Shown: positions 53,259-62,801, counted from the first letter of the stretch. The stretch: 64,000 nucleotides of DNA from Butyrivibrio sp. (GCA_017470505.1 JAFUYO010000016.1:1-64000), one strand, 5' to 3'. Notes: generated by a model not told the origin, from the letters alone. Numbers and translations are program-made.

Positions 53259-54001
53259 TGGTCTGTCCAAAGTGTGGCAGGATGCTGCCGGACAATATTA
53301 ACATCAGGATTAATTTCTGCCCTCTGTGCGGGGAAAAGATCTTTGACGAAGGCAGGAAATATCTTATGGAAATCCAATGCACAGGTCAACGGGACGATGA
53401 GGAGAGACCGATGATGGTCTTTTTGGATGACCGCCAGATGTACGAGGTTAAGCCCGGAGACAATATCTGCTTTCCGTGCAGCGCAGGATTCCACAATCTC
53501 AAGTTCAAGTACAAGATAAGGAGCAGGGCTATATCCCTTCTCGTATCCTCGGGATTTGTCATCAAGACAAGCTTCAACAGCGTATCCGGCCTTATTGAGA
53601 CCAATATCAGCAAGGTGCCCAACACCTCCGGGGGGCTCTCGGACGAGGAGCTTTCCGAGAAAAATTTAACCCAGCCTGTCATGGTGTCGCCTGACGGGCG
53701 GAGAAGCTTTGACATCCTCCTTGGTGAGGACGAGCCGAGTTTTGAGTTTAAGTCCAGCAGCGGACTCTCTCATGGAACCATGAGGATTTATGCTGAGAGA
53801 TGCGAGTTCAGCCAGGAGGGCCAGCTCAAAAAGGACATCACCGGTTACAAGAGCGTGTCCGCTGTCAAAAAGAGAATGGGCGCCATAGAATTGCAACTTG
53901 ATGGAAATGTTCGTAAAGTTTATAGTATTCCGAAAGATATCTACAATGAAGTTTTGTCATATTTGACCAATAGAGTTGAGACGGTCAGAAGTAAAGGCTG
54001 A
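53258..54001 (+). CDS. zinc-ribbon protein, function unknown
   Basis: A 247-residue protein. An N-terminal zinc ribbon, MVCPKCGRMLPDN then FCPLCGEK (3-27), is followed by a beta-rich domain of about 100 residues with IRSRAISLLVSSGFVIKTSFNSVSG and a C-terminal domain that resembles a PH/GRAM-like fold (GTMRIYAERCEFSQ... IELQLDGNVRKVYSIPKDI). Start ATG overlaps the upstream stop (TGATG) and has a GAGGAGGA site. No family is certain. Confidence 0.75.
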   Translation: MVCPKCGRMLPDNINIRINFCPLCGEKIFDEGRKYLMEIQCTGQRDDEERPMMVFLDDRQMYEVKPGDNICFPCSAGFHNLKFKYKIRSRAISLLVSSGFVIKTSFNSVSGLIETNISKVPNTSGGLSDEELSEKNLTQPVMVSPDGRRSFDILLGEDEPSFEFKSSSGLSHGTMRIYAERCEFSQEGQLKKDITGYKSVSAVKKRMGAIELQLDGNVRKVYSIPKDIYNEVLSYLTNRVETVRSKG

Positions 54002-54032
54002 AAATCAGATATTTGCATATGAAATACAGAAG

Positions 54033-54062
54033 ACAAACAGCAGAAAATGCTGTTTGTTTTTT
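54033..54062 (+). terminator. intrinsic terminator after the zinc-ribbon gene
   Basis: Stem acaaacagca / tgctgtttgt with a 5-nt loop, then T6. The 290 bp that follow are AT-rich and gene-free; they include the palindrome aaaagtgtgaacactttt (54159-54176) and a possible -10, TATTCT, near 54293. Confidence 0.88.
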
Positions 54063-54355
54063 CGTTAATATTCCAAAAATTTATAAACCTCAGTGCTCAT
54101 CTGGGGTTTGAGACGTTATCGTTAAAAAGTCTTTTATTGTAACAACGAATTGTGAAAAAAGTGTGAACACTTTTGCAAATTATTGTGGGGCAGTGGATTT
54201 TCGTTAAAATGCCAAATTTCAGTGGGCAAACTTCCTAAAAATTTATTAGAAAATTCCCTGAAAAAGTGAATGACGAAAAAACGTCTATGTGTTATTCTAG
54301 TTGGTGCAAAAGAATGATTTTTTTCACGGGAATAATAAAGAAAAGGAGGACAAAC

Positions 54356-54691
54356 ATGACAAAGGCTGAAATATTAAAGAGAGAAATCCTTTCACAGTAC
54401 AAAAGTGTAAGGCAGTTTGCAATAGATATGTCTATTCCGTACAGCACACTTGTCACAGCTTTGGACAGGGGCATCGAAGGCATGGCTTACGGAACGGTTA
54501 TCAAGATGTGTGATCGTTTGAATCTCAATCCTGTAGATTTTTCAACACTTGAGCAGGGCTCTGATCTGGGCAAGAAGATAGTTGAGAACAGGGTGATGCA
54601 ACAGTATGTGAAGCTCAACAAGGCGGGACGCAAGAAGATCCTCGACATGATGGGGGATTTCTCACAGCTCGACAAGTATCAGGCAGATTGA
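54356..54691 (+). CDS. XRE-type helix-turn-helix protein
   Basis: A 111-residue DNA-binding protein. The helix-turn-helix is VRQFAIDMSIPYSTLVTALDRGIEGMAYGTVIKMCDRL (about 17-54) and the C-terminal part is helical with no known motif. The AGGAGG site at 54342 places the start at ATG 54356 instead of the longer frame from 54266. The gene overlaps nothing, but glf starts 2 nt after its stop, so a link to surface glycan genes is likely. Confidence 0.85.
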   Translation: MTKAEILKREILSQYKSVRQFAIDMSIPYSTLVTALDRGIEGMAYGTVIKMCDRLNLNPVDFSTLEQGSDLGKKIVENRVMQQYVKLNKAGRKKILDMMGDFSQLDKYQAD

Positions 54692-54693
54692 AC

Positions 54694-55857
54694 ATGAAAT
54701 ATGATTATCTTATAGTCGGGGCGGGACTGTTTGGGGCGGTCTTTGCCAGGCAGATGAAAAGTAGGGGCAAAAGCGTCCTTGTGATAGATAAGAGGGACCA
54801 TATCGGCGGCAATATTTATACCGAGAACCGCATGGGTATAAATGTTCACAGGTACGGCGCGCACATTTTCCACACGTCCGACAAAGAGGTGTGGGATTAT
54901 GTAAATTCCTTCGCTGAGTTCAACAATTATATCAACTCTCCTGTGGCTCTCTACGGGGACGAACTCTACAACCTTCCCTTCAACATGAATACCTTCAGCA
55001 GGATGTGGGGTATAAAGACCCCGAAGGAGGCTTCTGACATCATACAGAAGCAGGCTGACATAGAGAAGAAGAGGATCATGAAGGAGAGGGGGACAGATTT
55101 CTTTGAGCCCCTAAACCTCGAGGAACAGGCTCTTTCTCTTGCCGGCAGGGATATATATGAGAAGCTGGTAAAGGGCTATACGGAGAAACAGTGGGGAAGG
55201 GACTGCACAGAGCTTCCCGCGTTTATAATACGGCGTCTCCCCATGAGATACACCTACGACAACAACTACTTCAACGACAGATACCAGGGGATTCCGATGG
55301 GCGGCTACACTGCCATGGTTTTAAGGATGCTTGATGGTATCACGGTTAAGACTGAAACTGACTTTTACGAGTACATCAATATGGACGGCGATCTTCCAAA
55401 GCGCCCCTTTGAGTCAAAAGAGGGAGATGAGTTTGGAAAGATCCTGTTCACCGGAATGATAGATGAGTTCTTCGGCTACAGGCTCGGAACCTTAGAATAC
55501 AGGTCACTCAGGTTTGAGACCGAGGACCTTGAGGATGTGGACAACTATCAGGGAAATGCAGTTGTAAACTACACTGAGAGGGAGGTTCCTTTTACCAGGA
55601 TCATCGAGCACAAGCACTTTGAGTACGGAACGGGTAAGGGGACGATAATTACAAGAGAGTACCCCGCAAGCTGGGAGAGAGGCGATGAGCCCTACTATCC
55701 GGTGAACAACGACAGGAATAATGATCTGTATGAGAAGTACAGAGAACTCTCCGCTGATTTTGGAGGCGTTTATTTCGGAGGAAGGCTCGGACAGTACAAG
55801 TATTACAACATGGACCAGGTGATAAGAGATGCCCTCGACATGAGCGGCCTGGAATAA
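54694..55857 (+). CDS. glf: UDP-galactopyranose mutase
   Basis: FAD enzyme that makes UDP-galactofuranose for surface glycans. The Rossmann motif is YDYLIVGAGLFGAVFARQ (3-20) and the FAD/substrate signature RYGAHIFHT (near 52). It also has RRLPMRYTYDNNYFNDRYQGIPMGGYT, a UGM hallmark. At 387 residues it is normal. A TTG at 54688 is in frame, but ATG 54694 is preferred by coupling with the upstream gene. It is followed by a terminator. Confidence 0.95.
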   Translation: MKYDYLIVGAGLFGAVFARQMKSRGKSVLVIDKRDHIGGNIYTENRMGINVHRYGAHIFHTSDKEVWDYVNSFAEFNNYINSPVALYGDELYNLPFNMNTFSRMWGIKTPKEASDIIQKQADIEKKRIMKERGTDFFEPLNLEEQALSLAGRDIYEKLVKGYTEKQWGRDCTELPAFIIRRLPMRYTYDNNYFNDRYQGIPMGGYTAMVLRMLDGITVKTETDFYEYINMDGDLPKRPFESKEGDEFGKILFTGMIDEFFGYRLGTLEYRSLRFETEDLEDVDNYQGNAVVNYTEREVPFTRIIEHKHFEYGTGKGTIITREYPASWERGDEPYYPVNNDRNNDLYEKYRELSADFGGVYFGGRLGQYKYYNMDQVIRDALDMSGLE

Positions 55858-55864
55858 ACAAAGC

Positions 55865-55905
55865 AAAAAGGTTCTGCGCAGATAATTGATGCGTAGAACC
55901 TTTTT
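55865..55905. terminator. bidirectional terminator between glf and the FliD-like gene
   Basis: Stem aaaaaggttctgcgc / gcgtagaaccttttt with one mismatch and an 11-nt loop. A-run and T-run on both sides let it serve the convergent genes; the stop of the minus-strand gene overlaps its end. Confidence 0.9.
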
Positions 55906-57206
55906 TAACAGTAATTATTGAACATCATGCCGGAGTACTCGCTCGTGATGTAGGGAGATGAGTAGTCGCGGCTGTCAGGGTTCTTGTAGTTTACCACCGG
56001 CCTGTCGACATATTTCATCGGGTCTACCGAGATCTCCTTGGTCTTGTCTATGAGGCTGTCGGCAAATCTGTTGACCGGCTGGAGAGCCTCGCGGGAGCTT
56101 GAACTGGAAATAGCCTGCTTGAGGAGCTCCTCATCTATTGAAAGGCTTCCGTCGCCCTGAAGTGTTATGCCTATATCCTGGGAGTTTGCCAGATTGCTCT
56201 GGGCGATTCCTATCATCTCGGACTTTAACTTGCTGCTCTTAAATTTGGAGTCCTCTATCCCGGATGCGTCCCTGATGAAGCTGTTGTAGTTGTCGACAAG
56301 GGCCGTAACGTGATTTATCAGCGCCTCGTTGTCCCTCTTGACTCCTACATGGATAGGAGAGCTTTCATCGGTTATTGCGTTTATGTTTATGTCGAACTTG
56401 CCGCCGACGGTGAAGTGGTTGGAGACTGCAACCCTCTCCTCGCCGTTTAGAGTAAAGTGGGCGTTGGATGCGGGAGCTGCTACCTGGTCAAGTCCCATGT
56501 AGGAGACAGCGCCGTTTGCGAGTCCCCCTGATGATTCAAAGATCTCAAACTGGCTTATCTCACCGGGCTTAAGTCCTGTGTGGGTGGAGGTTATCTCGAG
56601 TGCGCTCCTTGCGCCGTCCTCGATGATGCCTGCGCTTAGTCCGATATTTGCCTTGTTAATCAGCTTCTGTAGTTTCTGCTGAACATCGATGTTCTTGTCA
56701 CCTGAGTAGATGCTGAACTGGAATTCGTACTCCTGACTGTCTATCCTGACGTCAAAAGCGTAGTTGTCAGGAGGAAGAGAGGTGGAGTCCTTGGGCAGGA
56801 ACTTGCCGCGGTTGACCTGACTGCTGGCGAGCTGCGACACCTCTATGTCAAAGCCTGTATTGTCGATATCCTGCTCGGGAGTCTTGCCGATGTAGGATGC
56901 GAGAACCTTGTCCTCGTCTGAAGTGTAGGCAGAGGAGTGGTTCAGGGACGATTTGTCTTCGTGATCAGAGAGCTTTTTGATGCTGCCCTGAAGCTGCCTT
57001 GCCTTTTCTTTTATCTCTATTGCGTCGTTTCTGGATGCGTCATCATTGGTCAAAAGATAGAGAGGGGATTTTTTGTTGATTTTGGCAATAGATTTATAGA
57101 CATCCCGCAGCTCATCCTTGCGATGTGCATCAGCCTGCGAAACATCTTTGGAAACATAATCCTGTATGAAATGGTTGTAAGCGCCATTTAAAGAAATGCC
57201 AGCCAT
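55905..57206 (-). CDS. FliD-like flagellar filament cap protein
   Basis: A 433-residue protein resembling FliD/HAP2. The C-terminal part has DIEVSQLASSQVNRGKFL, then DVQQKLQKLINKANIGLSAGII, then SALEITSTHTG, the pattern of the FliD N region, and HVTALVDNYNSFI as in the C region. Coiled ends at both sides are seen (DAHRKDELRDVYKSIAKIN and ALQPVNRFADSLIDKTKE). A longer frame exists, but GGAGGGG just before ATG 57206 is decisive. It is a single gene away from other flagellar genes, so a second FliD-like protein is possible. It has a sigma-A-like promoter. Confidence 0.7.
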   Translation of the reverse strand: MAGISLNGAYNHFIQDYVSKDVSQADAHRKDELRDVYKSIAKINKKSPLYLLTNDDASRNDAIEIKEKARQLQGSIKKLSDHEDKSSLNHSSAYTSDEDKVLASYIGKTPEQDIDNTGFDIEVSQLASSQVNRGKFLPKDSTSLPPDNYAFDVRIDSQEYEFQFSIYSGDKNIDVQQKLQKLINKANIGLSAGIIEDGARSALEITSTHTGLKPGEISQFEIFESSGGLANGAVSYMGLDQVAAPASNAHFTLNGEERVAVSNHFTVGGKFDININAITDESSPIHVGVKRDNEALINHVTALVDNYNSFIRDASGIEDSKFKSSKLKSEMIGIAQSNLANSQDIGITLQGDGSLSIDEELLKQAISSSSSREALQPVNRFADSLIDKTKEISVDPMKYVDRPVVNYKNPDSRDYSSPYITSEYSGMMFNNYC

Positions 57207-57309
57207 AATGCCCCTCCTTTCTTCCATGATGTACGTACGAGTCCTTTTCTCTACCAATCCATTGGTATCAATCGCACGAGGGCATATTCAGCCACGTTTA
57301 GTTACTTTC

Positions 57310-57337
57310 ATACTAACAAAAAACAGTCAAATGTCAA
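57310..57337 (-). promoter_or_regulatory. promoter of the FliD-like gene
   Basis: On the minus strand TTGACA (57337-57332), 16 bp and TAGTAT (57315-57310). No sigma-D flagellar promoter was seen. Confidence 0.5.
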
Positions 57338-57429
57338 CATATAATTCCGCTATTTTCATGATTTTAATACAAAATTAATAATTATTGTATTATGATGGTA
57401 AAATAATACTCAGATTAAGGCGGTAAGCT

Positions 57430-59301
57430 ATGTTTTTGCTAACAATAAGTGCGGCACTATTTGTATCCGCGAGGATATCAGTAAGATATAAAAAGAATAT
57501 TCTTGATACGACACCACTGTGCTTTGGGATTTTGATACTGTGTATGTACGTGCTCGCTTTTTTCAGGGAGCTTAAGATTCTTCCTGTGCTATCCGCTTTC
57601 GTTATTTTGGCTGTTTTTGTCAGGCTTTTTCTGGAAGAGAAGTCTGTGCCGCAAGCTGCAAAGAGAGCCGCTTCCTATATAAAAGAGCTCCTGAATCCGG
57701 TAGTTGTTACAGTACTGATCTGCTCAGTAATTATCGGAATTGCGACAAAGGATATGTTGTTTACCTGGTGGGATGACATCAATTTCTGGGCATCGGATGC
57801 GAAACAGCTTTTTTTTCTGAACGGGTTTCCCGGGAAATACGGAAACGTCTCACCGGAATTTGGGGATTATCCGCCGCTTACGAGCCTCTTTAAATATCTT
57901 TTCCTGAATATCCGCCCGGACAGTTACACTGAGAGCCTTCAGTTTACCGGATACTTCTCACTGTACGCCATCTTTCTGATGCCGCTTCTTGCAAGGATCA
58001 GGGACTGCGCGGATGACCTCAGGGTAAGTGCGTTTTTTGGGTGGGTGATCCTGGTCGTTGCAAGTGTGTCCGTGCTCGCTCTTCCCGGCGTTTTCTGCGG
58101 CATCATATACTATGGAACTCCTGCGGACGTCATCATGGCGATAATCTACGGAGTGCTCCTCCTTGCAATCTTTGAACAGGCGGGGCACGGCGACCTGTTT
58201 TACTTCGGTCGGATCGGCGTGTACACGGCACTTCTCTTTCTGAGTAAGTCGATAGGCTTTGAGTGGGCGCTTTTTGCCCTTATCTTCTACATGCTTGTGG
58301 GGAGAAAAAAGCGCGCGATCTTTGGAAGCATCTTTTTTGCGGGAGCCTTTTACGGAAGCTGGCTTGTCTTCTGCCTATTAATGAGGAGAGTTGCCAAGCT
58401 AACCGGAGAGGGACTCAGGCTTGCGGCATCCGGAAGATTTGAAGCGCCCGACAACACCCTCCAAAAGATAAGATATTTTGCTGAAGGCTTCCTCATCCAG
58501 CCGATGCATTCTGACAACAACCCTACGCTTGACATTTCGGGTGCGGGCATCGTTGTTTTGCTTGCGCTTTTGATATTTGCTCTTCACAGGGCGGGGCTTC
58601 TTGGCAAAAACGAGAACAGGAGGATATCACTCTTTTTTGCTTTGACTTTAGTTCTCTCCTATGGGATAGTATTTCTTGCACACATATCGATTTTCAGGGC
58701 GGAGGATCAGTACCTTGACGCTTTTGCAATGGGAATATCGATGTCGAGGTACTGCGCACCGTTTACGCTTGGTATGACAATCCTTCTTTTGGGCATCATG
58801 TTCCTGAGGATAAGGGCCAAAAACGTCAGAAGGTATTTTGCTGTCGCGGGATCTCTCAGTCTTGCCTTTGTCCTGCTATCAGCGGACTACCGGGGAATTA
58901 GTGATTACCTTTGGAGGTACAGGGATGACCTTCTAGATGATGCCACTTATATAGAAGATATGGTGGGAGATAAGGGAAGGAAAATTGTCCTGAAGATGTG
59001 CGATGAAAAGTACTGGGGAAAGAGGGTTCTGATCCTTCGGGACGGGCGAAAGTACTACTGGGTGCACGATGCCTACATCAGTAAACAGGCATCGCCCACG
59101 GCTCTTGTGTACGACACTTTTATTGATACCGAGGAAACTGCCGAAAGTCTGAGGGAGAAGATAAGAAAAAGCCACGCTTCATATTTTTATGTTGAGGAAA
59201 AAGAGGGAATCTCATTTGATGCTTTTTCCGACCTGATGCCGGATGGTGCATTTGAGCCGGGAAGAGTCTATGAGACAGATGTGATATTAAATAATGGATA
59301 A
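57430..59301 (+). CDS. polytopic membrane protein, GT-C-like
   Basis: A 623-residue protein with about thirteen membrane segments. The first loop has FTWWDDINFWASDAKQLFFLNGFPGKYGNVSPEFGDYPPLTSLFKY, with WDD in place of the DE motif and the PPL pattern seen in oligosaccharyl or mannosyl transferases. The C-terminal domain (about 515-623) is soluble. The gene overlaps the next one by 8 bp, so both are probably one unit. AAGGCGG is before ATG 57430. Confidence 0.75.
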   Translation: MFLLTISAALFVSARISVRYKKNILDTTPLCFGILILCMYVLAFFRELKILPVLSAFVILAVFVRLFLEEKSVPQAAKRAASYIKELLNPVVVTVLICSVIIGIATKDMLFTWWDDINFWASDAKQLFFLNGFPGKYGNVSPEFGDYPPLTSLFKYLFLNIRPDSYTESLQFTGYFSLYAIFLMPLLARIRDCADDLRVSAFFGWVILVVASVSVLALPGVFCGIIYYGTPADVIMAIIYGVLLLAIFEQAGHGDLFYFGRIGVYTALLFLSKSIGFEWALFALIFYMLVGRKKRAIFGSIFFAGAFYGSWLVFCLLMRRVAKLTGEGLRLAASGRFEAPDNTLQKIRYFAEGFLIQPMHSDNNPTLDISGAGIVVLLALLIFALHRAGLLGKNENRRISLFFALTLVLSYGIVFLAHISIFRAEDQYLDAFAMGISMSRYCAPFTLGMTILLLGIMFLRIRAKNVRRYFAVAGSLSLAFVLLSADYRGISDYLWRYRDDLLDDATYIEDMVGDKGRKIVLKMCDEKYWGKRVLILRDGRKYYWVHDAYISKQASPTALVYDTFIDTEETAESLREKIRKSHASYFYVEEKEGISFDAFSDLMPDGAFEPGRVYETDVILNNG

Positions 59302-60346
59302 ACTTATACCTGTTATCATTCCGGCCTACGAGCCGGACGAAAAGTTAATAGATCTGATGGATGAACTTAAGAAGGCGGGGATATCTCCGGTGGTTGTTGT
59401 AAATGACGGCTCCGATAACAAGACCTACGGCAGTATCTTTTCAGAGGTGAAAAAGAGGGGCGCCGTAGTCCTTACTCATGCCGTGAACATGGGGAAGGGC
59501 AGGGCACTAAAGAGTGCCTTTAACTACTGCCTGAATGAGTATGAGTTCATGGCAGGAGTTGTGACCGCCGACTCCGACGGGCAGCACAGGCCGGAGGATA
59601 TAAAAAAGTGCATGGACGCCCTGATAAAAGACGACAGGGCGCTTGTGCTCGGAGTCAGAAACTTTGATGAATCGGGGATTCCTGCAAGGTCCGTCTTCGG
59701 AAACAAACTGACAAGCCGCGTCATGAAGGTTCTAAGTGGCGTATCGATCAGCGATACCCAGACGGGACTAAGAGGGATTTCTGCGGATTTTTGCAGATTT
59801 CTTTTGACGGAAAAAGGTGAGAGATTTGAGTTTGAGACCAACATGCTCCTTGACGCCAAAGACATTGGCATAAAGATTATCGAGGTCCCCATCAGCACAA
59901 TTTACCTCGAGGAGAACAGATCGAGCCACTTTAACCCGATAGTTGACTCTGTCAGAATCTACGCTATTTTCCTTAAGTTCCTGTTTTCCTCGCTCTCATC
60001 GAGTCTTGTGGATATAGTGCTCTTTAGCATCTTCTGCATATTATTAAAGAACGTGCAGCTCCCGATCGGATACATCATGCTCTCGACAATCCTTGCGAGG
60101 GTCATTTCCGCCGCCTGCAACTTCCTCATAAACTACAAGGTGGTGTTTAAGAGCAGAGGAAATACCGCATCTTCAGCTGTAAAATACGTGGCGCTTGCAA
60201 TCTGCATCATGCTCCTCTCAGGCTTTTTTGTGAGCACCCTCCACGGCATGGCTCCCGGTCTGCCCGAATTTATAGTCAAGATTCCTGTCGACTGCATACT
60301 CTTTCTCCTTGGCTTTTTCATCCAGAGAGAGTTTGTCTACAAGTAA
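59294..60346 (+). CDS. GT2 glycosyltransferase with C-terminal GtrA domain
   Basis: A 350-residue protein. The N-terminal DPM-type GT2 domain (1-215) starts IPVIIPAYEPDEKLIDLMDELK and has VVVNDGSDN, TADSDGQH and GVRNFDESGIPARSVFGN. The C-terminal GtrA-like domain (about 225-350) has four membrane segments and ends in GFFIQREFVYK. Together these make and flip polyprenyl-phosphate sugars, the donor for the GT-C proteins nearby. The start overlaps the upstream gene. Confidence 0.92.
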   Translation: MDKLIPVIIPAYEPDEKLIDLMDELKKAGISPVVVVNDGSDNKTYGSIFSEVKKRGAVVLTHAVNMGKGRALKSAFNYCLNEYEFMAGVVTADSDGQHRPEDIKKCMDALIKDDRALVLGVRNFDESGIPARSVFGNKLTSRVMKVLSGVSISDTQTGLRGISADFCRFLLTEKGERFEFETNMLLDAKDIGIKIIEVPISTIYLEENRSSHFNPIVDSVRIYAIFLKFLFSSLSSSLVDIVLFSIFCILLKNVQLPIGYIMLSTILARVISAACNFLINYKVVFKSRGNTASSAVKYVALAICIMLLSGFFVSTLHGMAPGLPEFIVKIPVDCILFLLGFFIQREFVYK

Positions 60347-60358
60347 AAAAACATGTTG

Positions 60359-60387
60359 ACGCGGGAAACTGACTATGATATATTAGA
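60359..60387 (+). promoter_or_regulatory. promoter of rpmG-secE-nusG
   Basis: TTGACG (60359-60364), 17-bp spacer, TATATT (60382-60387). Confidence 0.8.
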
Positions 60388-60458
60388 CAAGCGACAAGAA
60401 ATTTATGTCTTTTTTTTATGCGCAAAATCAATTATATCAGACGCGCGGAGGTGGAATA

Positions 60459-60608
60459 ATGCGTACAAGAATTACATTAGCATGCACAGATTGCAAGAAT
60501 CGTAACTACGACACAACCAAGGACAAGAAGACTCATCCCGACAGAGTAGAGATGAAGAAGTACTGCCCTTTCTGCAAGAAGCATACATTACATAAAGAGA
60601 CCAAATAA
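60459..60608 (+). CDS. rpmG: 50S ribosomal protein L33
   Basis: A 49-residue large-subunit protein of the zinc-binding (C+) type: CTDCKNRN at 9-16 and CPFCKKH at 36-42. GGAGGTGG sets ATG 60459; a longer frame from 60405 has no ribosome site. It is first of the rpmG-secE-nusG unit, the normal Firmicutes order. Confidence 0.96.
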   Translation: MRTRITLACTDCKNRNYDTTKDKKTHPDRVEMKKYCPFCKKHTLHKETK

Positions 60609-60637
60609 TTCGTCCTTTCGGAAGGGAGACAAAGGCA

Positions 60638-60853
60638 ATGGAAAAAACAGAGAACACCGGCGCTTCTTCCAAGATCGGCACCTTCTTTAAGGGAGTAAAG
60701 GCAGAGTTTGGAAAGATCATATGGCCCACAAGGGATGACATTATCAAGCAGACAACTGCAGTTGTTGTGGTTTCAGCTATTTGTTGCGCCCTGATCGCAG
60801 TGCTGGATTATGTATTTGAATATGGAATGAATTGGATCACATCCATTTTCTAA
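60638..60853 (+). CDS. secE: preprotein translocase subunit SecE
   Basis: A 71-residue single-pass form, with KGVKAEFGKIIWPTRDDIIKQTTAVVVVSA as the conserved amphipathic and membrane region. It stabilises SecY in the Sec channel. GAAGGGAG precedes ATG 60638. It lies 17 bp before nusG. Confidence 0.95.
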   Translation: MEKTENTGASSKIGTFFKGVKAEFGKIIWPTRDDIIKQTTAVVVVSAICCALIAVLDYVFEYGMNWITSIF

Positions 60854-60870
60854 CTTTAAAAGGAGATAAT

Positions 60871-61539
60871 ATGTCAGAAGAAATGGAAAAGAATCTCGAG
60901 GAAACTCCTGAGAATTCTGCCGAAGCTGTATCTGATGAGGTATTATCAGATACCGGTGAGCAGCCGGAAGAGGGCAGCGCTGAGGCAGCGCAGCAGGAAA
61001 CTTCAGAGACTGCAGAGAATGAGAACATTCACTGGTATGTTGTTCATACGTATTCCGGATATGAGAACAAGGTCCAGGCCAATCTCAAGAAGACCATAGA
61101 GAACAGACATCTTCAGGACAAGATCCTCGAAGTCAAGGTTCCGCTCCAGGACGTGGTCGAGGTAAAGAACGGCACACGCAAGAATGTCTCGAGGAAGATG
61201 TTCCCGGGATATGTCCTTGTCAACATGGAAATGAATGATGAGACCTGGTACGTTGTCCGCAACACACGTGGTGTTACAGGCTTCGTGGGACCCGGATCCA
61301 AACCGGTTCCTCTTACAGATGCTGAGATCAAGCCTCTCGGCATCAAGACAGATACAGTATCAGTCAACTTTGGTGTTGGCGATGAGATCGCTGTAATTGC
61401 AGGCGTCTGGAAGGATACTGCAGGCGTCGTTCAGAGAATGGATTTCGGCAAGCAGACCGCAACTATCAATGTAGATCTGTTCGGCCGTGAGACACCTGTA
61501 GAGATCAGTTTTGCAGAGGTCCGCAAGATAGATTCATAA
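60871..61539 (+). CDS. nusG: transcription factor NusG with acidic N-terminal extension
   Basis: RNA polymerase elongation and pausing factor. The NGN domain begins at HWYVVHTYSGYENKVQ (about 54) and the KOW domain lies at the end (about 165-222, IAVIAGVWKDTAGVV). The first 53 residues form an extension with about 20 Glu/Asp and no Lys or Arg after residue 7; the whole protein is 222 residues compared with about 175 for Bacillus NusG. AAAGGAG supports ATG 60871; the longer frame from 60832 is less likely. Confidence 0.94.
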   Translation: MSEEMEKNLEETPENSAEAVSDEVLSDTGEQPEEGSAEAAQQETSETAENENIHWYVVHTYSGYENKVQANLKKTIENRHLQDKILEVKVPLQDVVEVKNGTRKNVSRKMFPGYVLVNMEMNDETWYVVRNTRGVTGFVGPGSKPVPLTDAEIKPLGIKTDTVSVNFGVGDEIAVIAGVWKDTAGVVQRMDFGKQTATINVDLFGRETPVEISFAEVRKIDS

Positions 61540-61574
61540 GGTATTTATACGCTTTGGCGTGTGGATATATAGTA

Positions 61575-61640
61575 ACAATCTACTGGAGTGGGAGCAACTC
61601 CCGCCGGGCATAATCTGCCGGGTGAAGGATTTGCGCCGAC
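61575..61640 (+). promoter_or_regulatory. structured leader of rplK (possible L1 autoregulation site)
   Basis: gggag-caa-ctccc and ggca-taatc-tgcc hairpins lie about 25-90 nt upstream of rplK. In other bacteria L1 binds a 23S-like hairpin in this leader and represses its own operon; that match is inferred only from position. Confidence 0.4.
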
Positions 61641-61664
61641 CACATATTTTCAGGAGGTGCCAAA

Positions 61665-62090
61665 ATGGCAAAGAAAGTCGAAGGATACATTAAGTTACAG
61701 ATCCAGGCTGGTAAAGCAACACCAGCACCACCTGTTGGCCCGGCACTCGGTCAGCATGGTGTAAACATCGTTGAATTCACAAAGCAGTTCAACGCACAGA
61801 CAGCAGATAAGGGTGACGTTATCATCCCTGTTGTTATCACAGTTTATGCAGACAGAAGTTTCACATTCATCACCAAGACTCCCCCTGCTGCAGTTCTTCT
61901 CAAGAAGGCAGCCAAGATCCAGAAGGGATCAGGAGTACCTAACAAGACTAAGGTTGCAACCGTTTCCAAGGAAGATGTCAGAAAGATTGCAGAGACCAAG
62001 ATGCCTGACCTCAACGCTGTTGATATCGAGGGTGCTATGAGCATGATCGCAGGAACAGCCCGCAGCATGGGTATCGTAGTAGAAGACTGA
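61665..62090 (+). CDS. rplK: 50S ribosomal protein L11
   Basis: A 141-residue protein of the GTPase centre. The N-terminal domain has [29 protein letters not shown], where thiostrepton-type drugs bind with 23S rRNA. The C-terminal RNA-binding part ends in [20 protein letters not shown] precedes the start. It is followed by rplA with a 13-bp gap. Confidence 0.97.
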   Translation: MAKKVEGYIKLQIQAGKATPAPPVGPALGQHGVNIVEFTKQFNAQTADKGDVIIPVVITVYADRSFTFITKTPPAAVLLKKAAKIQKGSGVPNKTKVATVSKEDVRKIAETKMPDLNAVDIEGAMSMIAGTARSMGIVVED

Positions 62091-62103
62091 TGGAGGGTGA
62101 GAA

Positions 62104-62793
62104 ATGAAACACGGAAAGAAATACGTAGAAGCTGCTAAGCTTGTTGACAAGACTCAGCAGTATGAGGCTGCAGAAGCTATTTCTCTTGTTAAGAAGACAG
62201 CTACTGCAAAGTTTGATGAGACAGTAGAGTTACACATCAAGACCGGTTGTGATTCACGTCACGCTGATCAGCAGATCAGAGGCGCTGTTGTTCTTCCCAA
62301 CGGTACAGGTAAGACTGTAAAGGTTCTTGTATTCGCAAAGGGAACCAAGCTTGACGAGGCTCAGGCAGCAGGCGCTGATCACGTTGGTGGCGAGGAGCTC
62401 ATTCCCAAGATCCAGAACGATGGATGGCTTGATTTCGATGTTGTAGTTGCAACACCTGATATGATGGGCGTTGTAGGTCGTCTCGGTAAGGTACTCGGAC
62501 CTAAGGGTCTCATGCCTAACCCCAAGGCCGGAACTGTAACAATGGACGTGGCCAAGGCTATCGCTGATATCAAAGCAGGTAAGATCGAGTACAGACTTGA
62601 CAAGGCTAACATCATCCATGTTCCTGTAGGAAAGGTTTCTTTTTCTGAGGAGCAGCTTCAGCAGAACTTCAATGCTCTTATGGATGCCATCACAAAGGCA
62701 AGACCTTCATCAGTTAAGGGTCAGTTCTTAAAGAGCATCACACTTGCTACAACAATGGGCCCCGGTGTCAGGATTGTTTCCAACAGGTATTGA
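62104..62793 (+). CDS. rplA: 50S ribosomal protein L1
   Basis: A 229-residue protein of the L1 stalk, which binds 23S rRNA and, in many species, its own messenger RNA leader. [14 protein letters not shown] starts it and the signature [18 protein letters not shown] is present near 132-149. Its 3' untranslated region holds the MITE-like element copy 2. No rplJ-rplL follows within the window. Confidence 0.97.
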   Translation: MKHGKKYVEAAKLVDKTQQYEAAEAISLVKKTATAKFDETVELHIKTGCDSRHADQQIRGAVVLPNGTGKTVKVLVFAKGTKLDEAQAAGADHVGGEELIPKIQNDGWLDFDVVVATPDMMGVVGRLGKVLGPKGLMPNPKAGTVTMDVAKAIADIKAGKIEYRLDKANIIHVPVGKVSFSEEQLQQNFNALMDAITKARPSSVKGQFLKSITLATTMGPGVRIVSNRY

Positions 62794-62801
62794 TTTGCAT
62801 A

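Noticed and set aside
60400-60640. tRNA-Trp near secE
   Set aside because: Some Firmicutes have it here; no cloverleaf or GGTTCRA-type T-loop is present.
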